DNA of 64,000 nucleotides from Nemophila menziesii (taxonomy: Eukaryota; Streptophyta; Magnoliopsida; Boraginales; Hydrophyllaceae). Shown here piece after piece: positions 46,812 through 57,779 of the stretch. The notes beneath the pieces are model-generated. The model saw nothing but the letters and a program-made list of their open reading frames with translations, had not been told where the DNA came from and did no database searches. The stretch spans positions 2,482,501 through 2,546,500 of the forward strand of contig JARWIR010000005.1 of assembly GCA_029959085.1 (NCBI GenBank), in the 5' to 3' direction. The position numbers were made by a program, and so were the translations under genes. Each line of letters starts with the position of its first letter. Position 1 is the stretch's first letter.

Positions 46812-48274
46812 TTATGGTAAATAATAATTTTATAAATTTTTGATAAGTAAAAATAATTTTAAATACTATATAAAATATTGAAACTTTATATTCAATTCTT
46901 AACAAGATCCTTAAATCAACCATCCATATCTAACATTGATACAATTTCTTTAATATAGTTTATATTAGCTAATCAAATTTGCTTACATAATTTTTTTTGT
47001 TAATGATTAATTTAAAATTTTGTCTAAAATTTTCAAAATTTAATTTCTCAAACATTAAAATTTATGTTTAGTTCTATTTCTTGAGCCTAGAAATGCTTTA
47101 TAGTTTGCAAAAAATTTGAAGTTTAAGTTTTATATATTTGTTAGATGAGAAAACGAAGATCGATATTCTTGTCATATGACATTTCACAAAGTTAAAAATT
47201 AAAAATCTACTGTAGATGAGAGATTTTTTTCTTTTTTTTTCTTTTTAGAGGTGAAATAATTTAATTTAAAATAGTATAACTGTTAATATTTACAAAACAT
47301 AAATATACACTGTAACACAAAATCCTATGCCTTATTCAGATCACAAAACCAATGATCTTTCTCTTAACGATTAAAATGGTCATAAAACCAAGGATCCTTC
47401 TCTTATATCTTGACGATTAAAATGATCACAAAACCAAGAATCTTTCTCTTATATCTTGACAATTAAAATGGCCAGGCACGTAAAACTCCTTTCACCTACA
47501 TAAGACACAATCGCTATGTATTATGTCAACATATTTATAGTTATTTTCCCTAACTTAAGAAAACCAATTGGCCACCTTTGAGTCTTGTTATTTAACTCAT
47601 CTTCAGGTTTTTGAAGCACCCTTTTATCAGATGGTTATTGTACGAAGTATTACTTCAATTAAGACTAAAACACTTGAATATTTCTCTATTTTCTTTATTC
47701 TCATAATCATTATGTACACCTAATGTTAGAGTAGATTGATTTGAAAAAAAAATGTTATAAATTATTTTTATAAGTTTTATAAATGGAGATTGTTGTTGTT
47801 CCAGACTAACAAAGCTAATACTTGTAATTATTTATGTGAATGAATTAGCAAAAAATAAATATATACAAAGGATAATCAAATCATCAAGCATACTTTTCAC
47901 CAAACCAAACTAGGTACAGATGAACAAGCTTATTACATAATGTCACAAATACTATTTATTTGGTACAACATAAATGTCTACAATGATCACAAATAGACAT
48001 GGTTCACAGATACAAACATACAAGCAAGCCCATGGTTAAAAATAGTTTCCCCTACCTTGCTTCGAGAGTTAAATGTAAGAATCACTAAGCAGCAACACAG
48101 GGGTAAATCTGTCTTCTCACAAGATCTTCTAATAAAGCTCTTTTACAAACTTCTCATAACCTAAGTTTGAAATATTTGATCCCTGGCATAAAGTAGTATA
48201 ACTAAATAAACTAAATAATGACTACTAATTGATAATTAGACAATATAAGTTAATACAATATGATGTTTTTAATT
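46812..48274 (+). repeat. Copy A of the EDL3 3' flank, right of the Athila element
   Basis: The remainder of the AT-rich repeat (to about 47090), then sequence matching 53870-54410 and, from about 47890, 56056-56425 with near identity, including the region downstream of the EDL3 stop codon. It contains a small local triplication of AAAACCAAGAATCTTTCTCT-like units (47340-47470). No gene. Confidence 0.8.
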
Positions 48275-48345
48275 AGACAAACAAGATACTCAATACAATC
48301 ATCATAAGCACCCAATCTACAACTAGCACTCGAAAGTATCATCTT
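48275..48345 (-). pseudogene. Fragment of the EDL3 coding region
   Basis: 71 bp matching 56521-56591 with four or so differences. Read on the minus strand it gives SSASCRLGAYDDCIEY, part of the EDL3 C-terminal region. The last roughly 25 codons and the stop of EDL3 have been deleted on its 3' side (a 90-bp gap against copy B), and the match stops at 48345. It cannot make a protein by itself. Confidence 0.85.
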
Positions 48346-48387
48346 GTACATAAGCTAGTAGATGTTTTTAATTATATTACGACATAT

Positions 48388-49065
48388 ATGATGTTGGAAG
48401 AGAAGAGTTATGGTGATTTAGGGTCATGCATCCACATGCATCAATTGTTTTGGGCCTTGACAATTATGTTGGGTATTTCAAACTTGAAAGTTGTTGTTGG
48501 ATTGGGTTATACTGGCAAGGAGAGCCACATGCATCAAGTTTTGATTCAAGGGATTAATCGAATTATGGGAGTTTGGTCTTTCGTCTGCATATTAAATTGG
48601 TGGTTATTGAAATACTTATGTAGCAATAATTCTCAGCATACAAGGAGGGACCTTTGGCCTTTTCTTATTATCATTTATGTTAAGGTAACATTCTATCTTG
48701 ATTTTTACAAAATTTGGTTAAAGATATCACGCTTTGTGATAAACAAGAAAAATTATACTAGCGAAGATTCGAGTGATAGGCTTAATCAGGAGATTTCAGT
48801 TGTTTTGTTACCTCTGCATAGGAAAAAGAAAATAATAAAATCCATCTTAGCTGCTATTAAAATCTCTAACATATTTCACACGCTTATTTTCATAACTTCC
48901 CGTAAGAAATTTAAACACTTGTCGAATGATAGCTGCAACACATGCATGATTGAATCTTCTATTTCTGAGAAAGAAATTTTTCACCTTCTATATATAAAGG
49001 TTTTTGCTATTTGTTTATCAATTTACCTTTTCTTCATCTTTACTTCCTGTAAGCTTCTGTACTAA
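48388..49065 (+). other. Open frame of 225 codons, unknown
   Basis: An ATG-started frame open from 48388 to 49065 in AT-rich DNA between the EDL3 fragment and the LINE. The predicted protein has two hydrophobic stretches (around WSFVCILNWWLLKYLC and at the end, FAICLSIYLFFIFTSC) and many Lys and Ile. I recognise no domain. It may be chance, the 5' UTR of the following LINE, or a relic. Codon use looks like translated AT-rich spacer. Confidence 0.25.
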
Positions 49066-49068
49066 AAA

Positions 49069-49137
49069 ATGTCTTCGAAAACCAATCACTCTCTTCCAAT
49101 TGCTAAGATCACTAACGACAATTTGGAAAAATTTGTC

Positions 49138-49205
<68 letters not shown>

Positions 49206-50239
49206 TCTCTTCCAAAGCTGCTTCAATCAAATCTACTGCTGTTGACTATAATCTAGTTGCTAGGGTGGTCTCAGAAAGAATCATACCACTCCCTGTGTTC
49301 AGGAAAACTGTCTTGGATAACTGGAATATAAGATGTAGAATCATATTTGAAGAACTATCACCAAATGTCTTCAAAATTACTCTTGATGTTGAAGAAGAAG
49401 CAAATAGGCTTTACTTTATCAGACCATGCCTTGTTCAATCAATGCTTGTGATAATAGTGTGGTTCAACGAGGGTGAGAAAGTAGTTAACTTGGACTTGGT
49501 CAATTCATATGCTTGGATTCATGTTTATGGGCTTGCTGATACTCAATTCACCATTGATACAATAGAGACCTTGGGAAACTTTATTGGAGAAGTTGTTGAG
49601 ATTGATCATCCAGCTGCTGACCTAGATGATTAAGAGTTTATTCGCTTTTGAGTCAAGTTCGACACCAGGAATCCTCTTAACACTGGAGTGTATATAGAGC
49701 AATTTGAAGGACCTGCATGGGTGGCTATTGTTTATGAAAGCATTGGTATGTACTGCTTTAATTGTGGAGTTTTGGGCCATAACATGAATGCCTGCTCAAC
49801 TTGTATTGTCAAACCCAGATGGAATGACAATTCTTTCAGATACACTTACAAGAGTAGAGAACTCACGATGAAGAGTGACAACAAGCCTACATTTGTTATT
49901 AGGAAGAGGGATAGATGGGGCGTGTTTGATGAAATTATCAGGTTCTATCCTTTTAGGAGGCAAGATGGTGATGATGAAGATCGTGACAGGGATTCAAACA
50001 ATGGTGGTTCGGTGGGTAACTTTTCTGGGTTTAATGTGGGCACTATTAAGGTTTCAGTTAAGCCTGATGATGACAACAAAAATAAAGAAAACAATAGAGA
50101 AGGATCGGAATCAACAAAAAGAAAGAGAGAAATTACAGGTCTTTTGGGAGAGATTACTAAACAGATTGAAATCCCAACCGAACCGTTTGAGATATCTGCT
50201 ACAAGATTTCTAGGATTGTATAATTCTTTTCAAAATTAA
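49069..50239 (+). pseudogene. LINE ORF1 (DUF4283 / CCHC zinc knuckle), broken
   Basis: Begins MSSKTNHSLPIAKITND, then enters a (CT)n microsatellite (49139-49203) after which the coding frame is shifted. The RNA-binding DUF4283-like part follows (about 49207-49620: WIHVYGLADTQFTIDTIETL), then two in-frame stops (TAA, TGA, 49633-49652), then the zinc knuckle CFNCGVLGHNMNAC (about 49758-49800, CX2CX4HX4C) and a Lys/Glu-rich tail. In intact LINEs this protein binds the element RNA. Confidence 0.8.
49139..49203. repeat. (CT)n microsatellite inside LINE ORF1
   Basis: About 32 CT units interrupting the N-terminal coding part of ORF1. Confidence 0.95.
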
Positions 50240-51042
50240 TGGGTGGATGTTGGCAAGAGTTTGGTGGTAAATAGTCAAGCGGTGAATGAAGTGATGGCTG
50301 CAAGTAACGTGGACATTGGCGAACTCTATAAAAAAAATAACTAGTGAAGGTAATTATCAAACTGTTATAAGCTGTGAAAATGCTGAAAATTATTAAAACA
50401 AAGGGAAAGTGGTTATTATTGAAACAAGTATGGATAGGGAGATAATAACTAAGTATAGAAATGATGGTAAATTAAGACTAGTTGCTAACTCTTTCGGAGG
50501 AGAGTCTTTCATCCCAGAAGAAGAGACTCTAAACTCACAGTCAATTCATCAGAGTCAACATGTTAGACCTGTGAGCAAAAGTCAACAAGTAGAAAGTCAG
50601 ACATCAAGAATGAGGGTGCAAGGTCCTGGCGAGTACTTTACATGGAATGATAATATTAAAAGGAAAAATCCAGAAACAATGGAAAATGAAATCTTTTCAA
50701 GTAAGAGAAGGAAGTAATAAGAGTTTGAGTTGATGGGGAAAAATATTGGAGAAATTCAACTCTTTATGGATGATCTTTACGATTGTCTATGTGATGTTAT
50801 ACACCAATTCATGATCAAAGTAGACCTTTATCCAAGAAATGATTTAATCATAGAATTTGGTAATGCTGATGGAAGAAAACTTTACTACAACAAAGGTATT
50901 CAATGTGATGGACACTTTGAGCGTGATGATGGTAGTGATGGTGACTCTACTGGTGCAGCTAATTCCCAAGCTCCTCCTGTGAGAAGTGGCTACATCAACT
51001 TCATGCAGAATGGAGGGGAAATCCCTAAGGTGAATAACTTTA

Positions 51043-53090
51043 ATGGATAGTTGGATGTTGTGGAATTGTCAGGGTGCTAGGGCGGCCTTGACAAAAAAAA
51101 AGTTTGAAGTCCCTTTTGTTTAAGTTTAATGTTTCTGTGGTGTGTCTTGTTGAGTAAAAAATGAATTATTGTGATGTGTGTAAGTACAAGCCTTTAAAAT
51201 CTTTCAGGTTTTGTCACGTTATTAACCCCATTGGTTCTTGTTCAAAGTCTAGGGGAATTATCGTGGCTTGGAAAGATGGTGTTAGTCTTATTATTATCTT
51301 ATCGTGTAGTGCTTATGTTATCTGTGAATTGTGTGAAGTTAACTATCAAAAATGGTTTTTAATTTTCGTTTATGCACTTACTAATGAGGATATGAGAACA
51401 AATGTATGGTCTGAACTATCCAAATGGTTATCTAAAATTGAAGATCCCGTTTTAATCTTGGGAGACTTTAATTAAGTGGCTAAATTTGGTGAAAAGAAGG
51501 GTAAAAAACCAGCTAATTTGGAGAGAATTTTAAAAATTAACAATTTTATCAATAATAACTGCTTAATGGAGATTGAATCAAAAGGTTGTTACTATACTTG
51601 GAGCAATAATAGAGTATGTGAGGAAAATATAAAGGAAAATCTGGATAGAGGATTGGGCAATATTAACTTTCTTAATCTTTTTCCAAATGTCATAATCAAA
51701 GTACCACCAGCAGTTGGATCCGTTCACTCGTCGTTAGTTTTCCAAAAATATGTTAAATATAATAAAAACAAACAATATTTCATGTTTGATTCGAGATGGA
51801 TTGAGGATGATAAATGTACAGAGGTAATAGCTAATTCATGGAATAGACAATGTCAAGAAAATGCGTTAAAACTTTTTTATATAAAAAAAGAAGTGACATG
51901 CCGGGCTTTGACAAAATGGAGTAAAAGAACTTTTTGCAATAACAAAATGAGAATAAAAGCGTAACAAGAGAATTTAGCCTCGCTTCAAGATATGGAGGTG
52001 AACCAAGAAATTGTAGTCTTAGTTAGAAACATGAAAAAACAAATTGAAGACCTATGGACACAAGAAGAAATTTATTAGGCTGATAAAGCTAAAGACCAAC
52101 ACATAAAGTGCGGAGATAAAAATACAGCTTATTTCATAATCTCACAAAGGTTAGAAGAAATATTAATAGAATATGTGCTATTAAAAATGAAGAAGAGGTC
52201 GAGATTGACGATATGGATGAAATTAATAAAAAAATCCAAAACTATTACATGAATTTATTTAAAGAGGATCAAGAGATGGATGTTGAAGATATTACAGAAT
52301 ATATACCGTGTAAAGTGACTAATGAGATGAATAATATTATTATAAGAATTCCTGATATAGAGGAAGTTAAAGCAGCTGTATTTAGTATGTAAGATAGTAA
52401 GGCACCGAGACCTGATGGGCTCACAGGTAAATTTTATCAAGAATTTTGAGAGATGATTAAAGATTGTATTTATAATTTAGTGGTTGATTTTTTCAATCTT
52501 AAGTGCGATTTGAGAATGATTAATGACACGGTTATCACACTAATACCTAAAGGAGAAATGCAAAAAGATCCTAAAGATTATAGACCAATGCCGTGTATCA
52601 ATTTCATATATAAAATTGTTTCTAAAATATTAGCTCTCAGACTGCAACCATTAATGGATGAATTTATTGCTCCAACTCAATTGGTCTTTATTAAGGGAAG
52701 AAGTATTTAAGATAATATTATCATTGCTCAGGAAATTTCATATTTTCTTAAAAATAAACGTAAGTCAAACAAGCATTATGCCGGCATTAAAATCGATATG
52801 GCTAAAGCATATGATAAAGTCATCTGGGTTTTTTTGATGAAAATGATTAAGCAAATTGGATTCTGCGAAAAATGGAGAAAACTAATTTACAACTGTATTT
52901 CAACTGTTAGGATGCAAATACAAATTAACGGGGAACGTCTTGAAAGCTTTAAACCTCATAAGGGGCTGAGACAAGAAGACCCTCTATCACTGCATTTATT
53001 CTCAATTACGAATGAAGCTTTAATTTATCTTATTCAAGGAGATACTTTAGGCTATCGAAGAGATATACTCCATGAGCCATCCAGTTTATC
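51043..53090 (+). pseudogene. LINE ORF2 (endonuclease - reverse transcriptase), broken
   Basis: Starts ATGGATAGTTGG (MDSWMLWNCQGARAALT, the usual ORF2 opening), shifts frame before 51161, then shows the AP-endonuclease (RGIIVAWKDG and PVLILGDFN, followed by a stop). The C-terminal endonuclease half is at 51476-51964. RT blocks come at 52453-53090: VITLIPKG, DYRPMPCINFIYKIVSKI, FIKGRSI, KIDMAKAYDKVIW, GLRQEDPLSLHLFS. The catalytic FADD block is missing because the element is truncated. Many stops; not functional. Confidence 0.88.
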
Positions 53091-53414
53091 CTCATCCAGT
53101 CCATCGAGGATGTAAACCTAATCGTCCAAAAAATAAAATATCCCCGTTTATATGACTCGCCACACTTGTGTGACCAATAAAGTTAGTTGGTTGTTCAAAC
53201 AATTTAACAATTTGTTTGAAGAAGTTTTCAAAAATCATATACAAAATATTATTATTATTTTACCAATTTACCAGTAACCACTAATTATATGTCGGGTGTA
53301 TTAATCATAAATTGAGGTATTAATATGTCAAAATATTAGGAACTGGGACGGTTGCTTCTTGGGTCTCTTTTAATAGTAGATCTCGTTAAAAATAATAATT
53401 AATTTTTTATCGTA

Positions 53415-53850
53415 AAAATAAATTATATATGTATAGTGATTTAAAAGAATAATATATCGTTACATAATGTTTTAAAATTTTATAAAAATTATACTATTAT
53501 TATATAATTTTTTATTAAATTATAGTTTTAAAATAAATTTAATTTTTTATTAAAGTAATAATGAGATGTTATATTATAAAATAATTTATAATTTTTTGAT
53601 AAGTAAAAATAATTTAAATATTAATTAAAATATTAGAACTTTATATTCAACCTTTCATGAGATAACAAGTTCCATAAATCAAATATCTATGTCTAATATT
53701 GATACAATATCTTAAAATTCTTTATATCAGCTAAAAATTTTGCTTATGTTATTCATTTTTTTAAATTTTTAATATAAAATTAAAATAAATAAAATAATTT
53801 TAAGTTTTGTGCAGAACCTTCAAATTCAATTTTTTAATTTTTTCTTAATT
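53415..53850 (+). repeat. AT-rich dispersed repeat, copy in unit B
   Basis: Begins GTGATTTAAAAGAATAATAT. Same family as 22615-23035. In unit A the Athila element sits inside its counterpart. Confidence 0.6.
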
Positions 53851-54426
53851 AATATAATTCTTACTTATTATTATATGACAGTTTACAAAGTTCTAAGAAA
53901 TAAAGTCTTAAAGAAATAGCCTAATTGCAGATTTACAGAAGTCAATGTATAAATGATTAGATGTTGTTCTTTTTTTTCTTTTCTTTAGAGATGAAATAAT
54001 TTATTAATATTAAAATAGTAAAACTGTTAGTATTTACATTACATAAATATACACAAAAGCTCGACCACAAAACCAAGAATCCTTCCCTTATGTCTTGACA
54101 ATTAAAATGGTGAGGCACACAAAACCAGTTGGCCACCTTTGAGTCGTGTTATTCAGCCCATCTTCGGGTTCTTGAATTCATCGGATGGTAGTTATACAAA
54201 GTACGACTTCAATTAAGACCGAAGCACTTGAATATTTCTCTATTTACTTTATTCTCCTAAGCATTATGTACACCTAATGTTATAGTAGATTGATTTAAAC
54301 AAAAAAAAAAAATGTTATAGATTGTTGTTATAAGTTCAATTAATGGAGATTGTTGTTGTTCCAGAAGAACAAAGCTGATAATTGTAATTATTTATGTGAA
54401 TGAATTAGCGAAAAATAAATAAATAC

Positions 54427-56039
54427 GTGATACACGCAATTTTAATCGTGCTCTTCTTGCAAAATTAGGGTGGCGAATCTTGAAGAATGATAAAGCTCTT
54501 TGGGCAGTAGCGTTAAGTGACAAATACTTCTCTGAGGGGATACTTGAAAGAGCCCCTAAAGCTTCGGATTCAAAAATGTGTAAAGGGTTGCTAGAAGGGG
54601 CTGAGGTTTTACGGAATGGGGTGGAACAGGTCTGGAGTGGTCAGGAGACGGGTTATAAATGGAAATTGGAAAATTCGGGGGCCTTCTCAGTCAAATCCGC
54701 GTATCAGGCCACACAAATAATACCTCCTGTAGCGACATTTAAATGGGGTGTTGTTTGGTCCTTAAAATGTCCTCAGAAGGTGAAGGTGATGCTTTGGAGG
54801 GCTATATGGGGAAGACTTCCTACTGCTCGAAATTTGTTTAAAAGGGGAGTTATTGAGTCGGAGTTATGCAGGGGATGTGGGGTGGCTGTAGAGACGGAAA
54901 TTCATATTTTCCGAGACTGTAACAGGTATGTCTCGCTATGGGGTTATTGGCCTGCGCTAGCTGAGTTGAAGTCAGCTACTGGAATCGCTGCTAACAGTCA
55001 TCAGGTGGGCGAATCAGTCACAGCAGGTCTGCAAAGTAATTGGGCCGAGAGTGTGGGCCTGGAGAACATTATGGAGGATGGAAGTTTTGCTGTTAATGAT
55101 AGTACAGGAGCTCCGGGTCCAGGAAATAATGGACTGCAGAATTCTGCAGCAAATGAAATTGGGTCGGCAGAAGCAGATATTGCCGAGCTGCTACTGGCTA
55201 GGGACAATATGAACTGGTGGAGTAGTTTATTAACTTGCAAAGCTGTTACAAATGGCCTGGAAATTCGGGTAATAGCTATGGCGATTTGTTGGGTAATATG
55301 GACGGATAGGAACGATATAATTTTTAATGGGAGTAATGGAAAATCAGTGGTAGCGCTACGGAACAGTGTTATTAAAGCTGCTACGGATTATGTTCGAGCT
55401 TGGGGAAAGGAAATGGATGGTGGTATTATTGTGTCAGCTAGAAGTACTCTAGTGAAGTGGGTCAAACCTGAAATTGGTGTTAAACTTAGCACGGATGGTA
55501 GTCATGTGCATGGGACCTCCAAAGCCGGTGTTGGGGGTTTGTTTAGAGATAAAGATGGAGTATATTTGGGCGGATTTGCAGGACCAGTTTGTGCTACTTC
55601 GGCCTTTCAAGCGGAGCTAAGTGCTCTTCATTTTGGCTTGTCCTTAGCAATTAATGGAGGGTATGAACGAGTGGTAGTTGAAACCGATTCACTTGAGTTA
55701 CACGCGCTAGTGAAGGGCGGTGGGAACAACGGGGATCGGCTAGACACACTACTCTTTGAATGCAGAGAAGTTTTTAGACTCCACACGGGGTTTGAGCTCA
55801 TTCATATATATAGAGAAGCGAATCAAAGCGCGGATTGGATGGCGAGATTAGGTGCAAAATTGGATGGAGATGTAATGTACTACAAAGATCCCCCGGAAGG
55901 GATGAGGAAAGTTCTCGTTAAAGACATGAGTGGTTGGTCTACTCCTAGGAATATTTTGATCTCTCCTACGGGAGCTTAGTGTTTCTGTAGCTAATTATTT
56001 GTATTGCCGTTAAGGCCTTCAGTTGTATGGAAAAAAAAA
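54427..56039 (+). mobile_element. 5'-truncated L1-type LINE with poly(A) and target duplication
   Basis: 1.6 kb of the 3' end of a plant LINE ending in a poly(A) run (56031-56044). It is flanked by AAAAATAAATAAATAC (54411-54426 and 56040-56055), a 16-bp target-site duplication as made by target-primed reverse transcription. It carries the open frame described next. Confidence 0.92.
54480..55979 (+). CDS. C-terminal part of LINE ORF2: zf-RVT and RNase H
   Basis: An intact 499-codon frame of a 5'-truncated element; the RT core is absent. zf-RVT zinc-binding domain at about residues 66-155 (FSVKSAYQATQ, VKVMLWRAIWGRLPTARNL, CRGCG followed by EIHIFRDC). A plant-type RNase H at about 334-465 has the expected acidic residues D339 (LSTDG), E379 (AELSAL), D403 (VETDS) and D452 (SADWMARLG). 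The frame stops at TAG 55977-55979, 50 bp before the poly(A). The absence of stops suggests recent arrival. No promoter of its own is expected. Confidence 0.85.
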   Translation: MKNDKALWAVALSDKYFSEGILERAPKASDSKMCKGLLEGAEVLRNGVEQVWSGQETGYKWKLENSGAFSVKSAYQATQIIPPVATFKWGVVWSLKCPQKVKVMLWRAIWGRLPTARNLFKRGVIESELCRGCGVAVETEIHIFRDCNRYVSLWGYWPALAELKSATGIAANSHQVGESVTAGLQSNWAESVGLENIMEDGSFAVNDSTGAPGPGNNGLQNSAANEIGSAEADIAELLLARDNMNWWSSLLTCKAVTNGLEIRVIAMAICWVIWTDRNDIIFNGSNGKSVVALRNSVIKAATDYVRAWGKEMDGGIIVSARSTLVKWVKPEIGVKLSTDGSHVHGTSKAGVGGLFRDKDGVYLGGFAGPVCATSAFQAELSALHFGLSLAINGGYERVVVETDSLELHALVKGGGNNGDRLDTLLFECREVFRLHTGFELIHIYREANQSADWMARLGAKLDGDVMYYKDPPEGMRKVLVKDMSGWSTPRNILISPTGA

Positions 56040-56444
56040 AAAAATAAATAAATACATCAAGCATACTTTTCACCAAACCAAACTAGGTACAGATGAACAA
56101 GCTTATTACATAATGTCACAAATACTATTTATTTGGTACAACATAAAATGTCTACAATGATCACAAATAGACATGGTTCACAAATACAAACATACAAGCA
56201 AGCCCATGGTTAAAAATAGTTTCCCCTACCCTGCTTCGAGAGTTAAATATAAGAATCACTAAGCAGCAACACAGGGTAAATATGTCTTCTCACAAGATCT
56301 TCTAATAAAGCTCTTTTACAAACTTCTCATAACCTAAGTTTGAAATATTTGATCCCTGGCATAAAGTAAGTATAACTAAGCAAACTAAATAGTGACTACT
56401 AATTAATAATTAGACAATATAAGTTACCTTAATTTCCACAAATA

Positions 56445-57194
56445 TCACTCAACTTCAGAAGCTCCTCGATCAGATTCAGACAAGGGTAAAAGCGTACAAA
56501 TCCCAAGAACATGTCCATTAAGACAAACAAAATACTCAATACAATCATCATAAGCACCCAATCTACAACTAGCACTAGAAGGTATCATCTTCGCTTGAAG
56601 CAAATTCCACAGTTTCGCTTTACAATACGGACAAATCTCACTAGGATGTAACGGGACCCGCTTCTGAATAATCATTTTCCTAACTTTCGATGTATCAAAA
56701 GACTTAAATAGCCCCCTAAAAAAACCCACATCACCTTCTTCCCCTTGATCAAGATGCTCACAAGGATCAGATACGTATAAAACATCTGTTCTACATTGAG
56801 GAAGAAGAAAACTTTTCCCAGAAGTTCTTGAGAAACGTGTTCTATAAGCTAAATGACCTGGTATATGAACAGTTTTAAATAAACCTCCTTTTTTACTTCC
56901 TGAACAATATGTAAGTAATTTTCCTAGAGCTCTCCAGCTTCCATCAACACTATGACTACCACTAGAATGAAGATCGAGCATCATTTTAGGAGCGCGTGTT
57001 TTACAAAACTCTTTCCATAGGATTCTTTTTGCAAGATCATCGAACCATTTACATACTGAAGAAATAGTTGCGATTAGCTTTGGATTCCAGTTTAAGTTCT
57101 GGAAAATTAAGTATATAACTTCTTCAGAAAGATGTCCTTTTGTACACATACAACTTGATGAGTGTACGCATCTGTATTGTTTTGTGATAATCAT
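56445..57194 (-). CDS. EDL3: EID1-like F-box protein (EDL3 type)
   Basis: A 249-aa F-box protein; the family forms SCF ubiquitin ligases, and Arabidopsis EDL3 is known as a positive regulator of ABA responses. Single coding exon. F-box at about residues 20-64 (LSEEVIYLIFQNLNWNPKLI, VCKWFDDLAKRILWKEFC). The EID1-family C-terminal part includes PGHLAYRTRFSRTSGKS, CRTDVLYVSDPCEHLDQGEE and a zinc-binding-like CPYCKAKLW. It lacks any kinase-like or LRR domain. The ATG was chosen because upstream sequence fits a 5'-UTR intron (donor GAG/GTTAGT near 57378, acceptor TAG near 57205). Its 3' flank and 71 bp of its coding part are duplicated at 48275-48345. Intact. Confidence 0.92.
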   Translation of the reverse strand: MIITKQYRCVHSSSCMCTKGHLSEEVIYLIFQNLNWNPKLIATISSVCKWFDDLAKRILWKEFCKTRAPKMMLDLHSSGSHSVDGSWRALGKLLTYCSGSKKGGLFKTVHIPGHLAYRTRFSRTSGKSFLLPQCRTDVLYVSDPCEHLDQGEEGDVGFFRGLFKSFDTSKVRKMIIQKRVPLHPSEICPYCKAKLWNLLQAKMIPSSASCRLGAYDDCIEYFVCLNGHVLGICTLLPLSESDRGASEVE

Positions 57195-57720
57195 CGTTAT
57201 TACCTATGAATATCAACAAAATATAAGTATCCATTTGATATTTTTAAAAATATTCAAAATTCAAATCAACAGATCCCCTGTAACCAACATTGATCTATTT
57301 CTATAAAACATAAATTAATCAATTTAATAAAATTAAAAAACAATAAAAAAAGTAATCATTACTCAAAATGACTAACCTCGGCTGTATTAGCTAAACTGAA
57401 CAAGGAAAAACAAGATGATGTATTTTGCAAGGAATTTTTCAATATTTTAAAGGGTTATTTTGGTCAAAGAAGGTTGATTAAGGTGTGGGTAAGTTGGAGT
57501 GTAAGCAATTTGCAGAGAGAAAGAGAAGGTGGGAGTGAAGGAAGAAGCTATAGGTTTCATATCTAGAAGACTAAAGTATTAATATTTAATTATTAGGAAA
57601 GTCTAGAGTTACAAAGCGGTGAGTTAAAGATGATGAAAGACAAATGATATTGAGAAAAGTGGAAATGAAAAGGTGTGGGAGTTAGTAATGTGTGGAAACT
57701 TAAGAATGCTTCCAAAGTGC
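57195..57720 (-). promoter_or_regulatory. Leader and proximal promoter of the EDL3 gene
   Basis: Contains the inferred 5'-UTR intron and presumably the transcription start near 57400-57550. A tandem array begins shortly upstream. Confidence 0.45.
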
Positions 57721-57779
57721 GCTTAGATATTTTGTCATGTCATATCACATATGTGGTGTCGTTTCATATGGATGATGAG

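Larger units (their letters stand above)
34963..48345 (+). repeat. Segmental duplication, copy A (split by Athila)
   Basis: Apart from the 11.2-kb LTR element inserted at 35581, this stretch matches 53022-56591 in order: LINE tail (CAAGGAGATGTTTTAGG), the shared junction CCATCGAGGATGTAAACCTA, the AT-rich repeat, the region around AATTGGCCACCTTTGAGTC, a block starting ATCAAGCATACTTTTCACCA that is almost identical, and a piece of the EDL3 coding region. It ends abruptly within EDL3 at 48345. Confidence 0.9.
49069..53090 (+). mobile_element. Decayed L1-type LINE, 3'-truncated
   Basis: ORF1 and ORF2 of a plant L1-like element in order but broken by stops and shifts: a DUF4283/zinc-knuckle ORF1, an AP-endonuclease, and the first two-thirds of the reverse transcriptase. 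The element stops inside the RT near 53090, at the junction CCATCGAGGATGTAAACC that is also present in copy A. The truncation therefore predates the segmental duplication. Confidence 0.88.
53022..56591 (+). repeat. Segmental duplication, copy B (split by a LINE)
   Basis: Matches copy A (34963-48345) once the LINE insertion 54427-56039 is set aside. It is continuous with the intact EDL3 gene, so this copy holds the original locus order. Confidence 0.9.
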
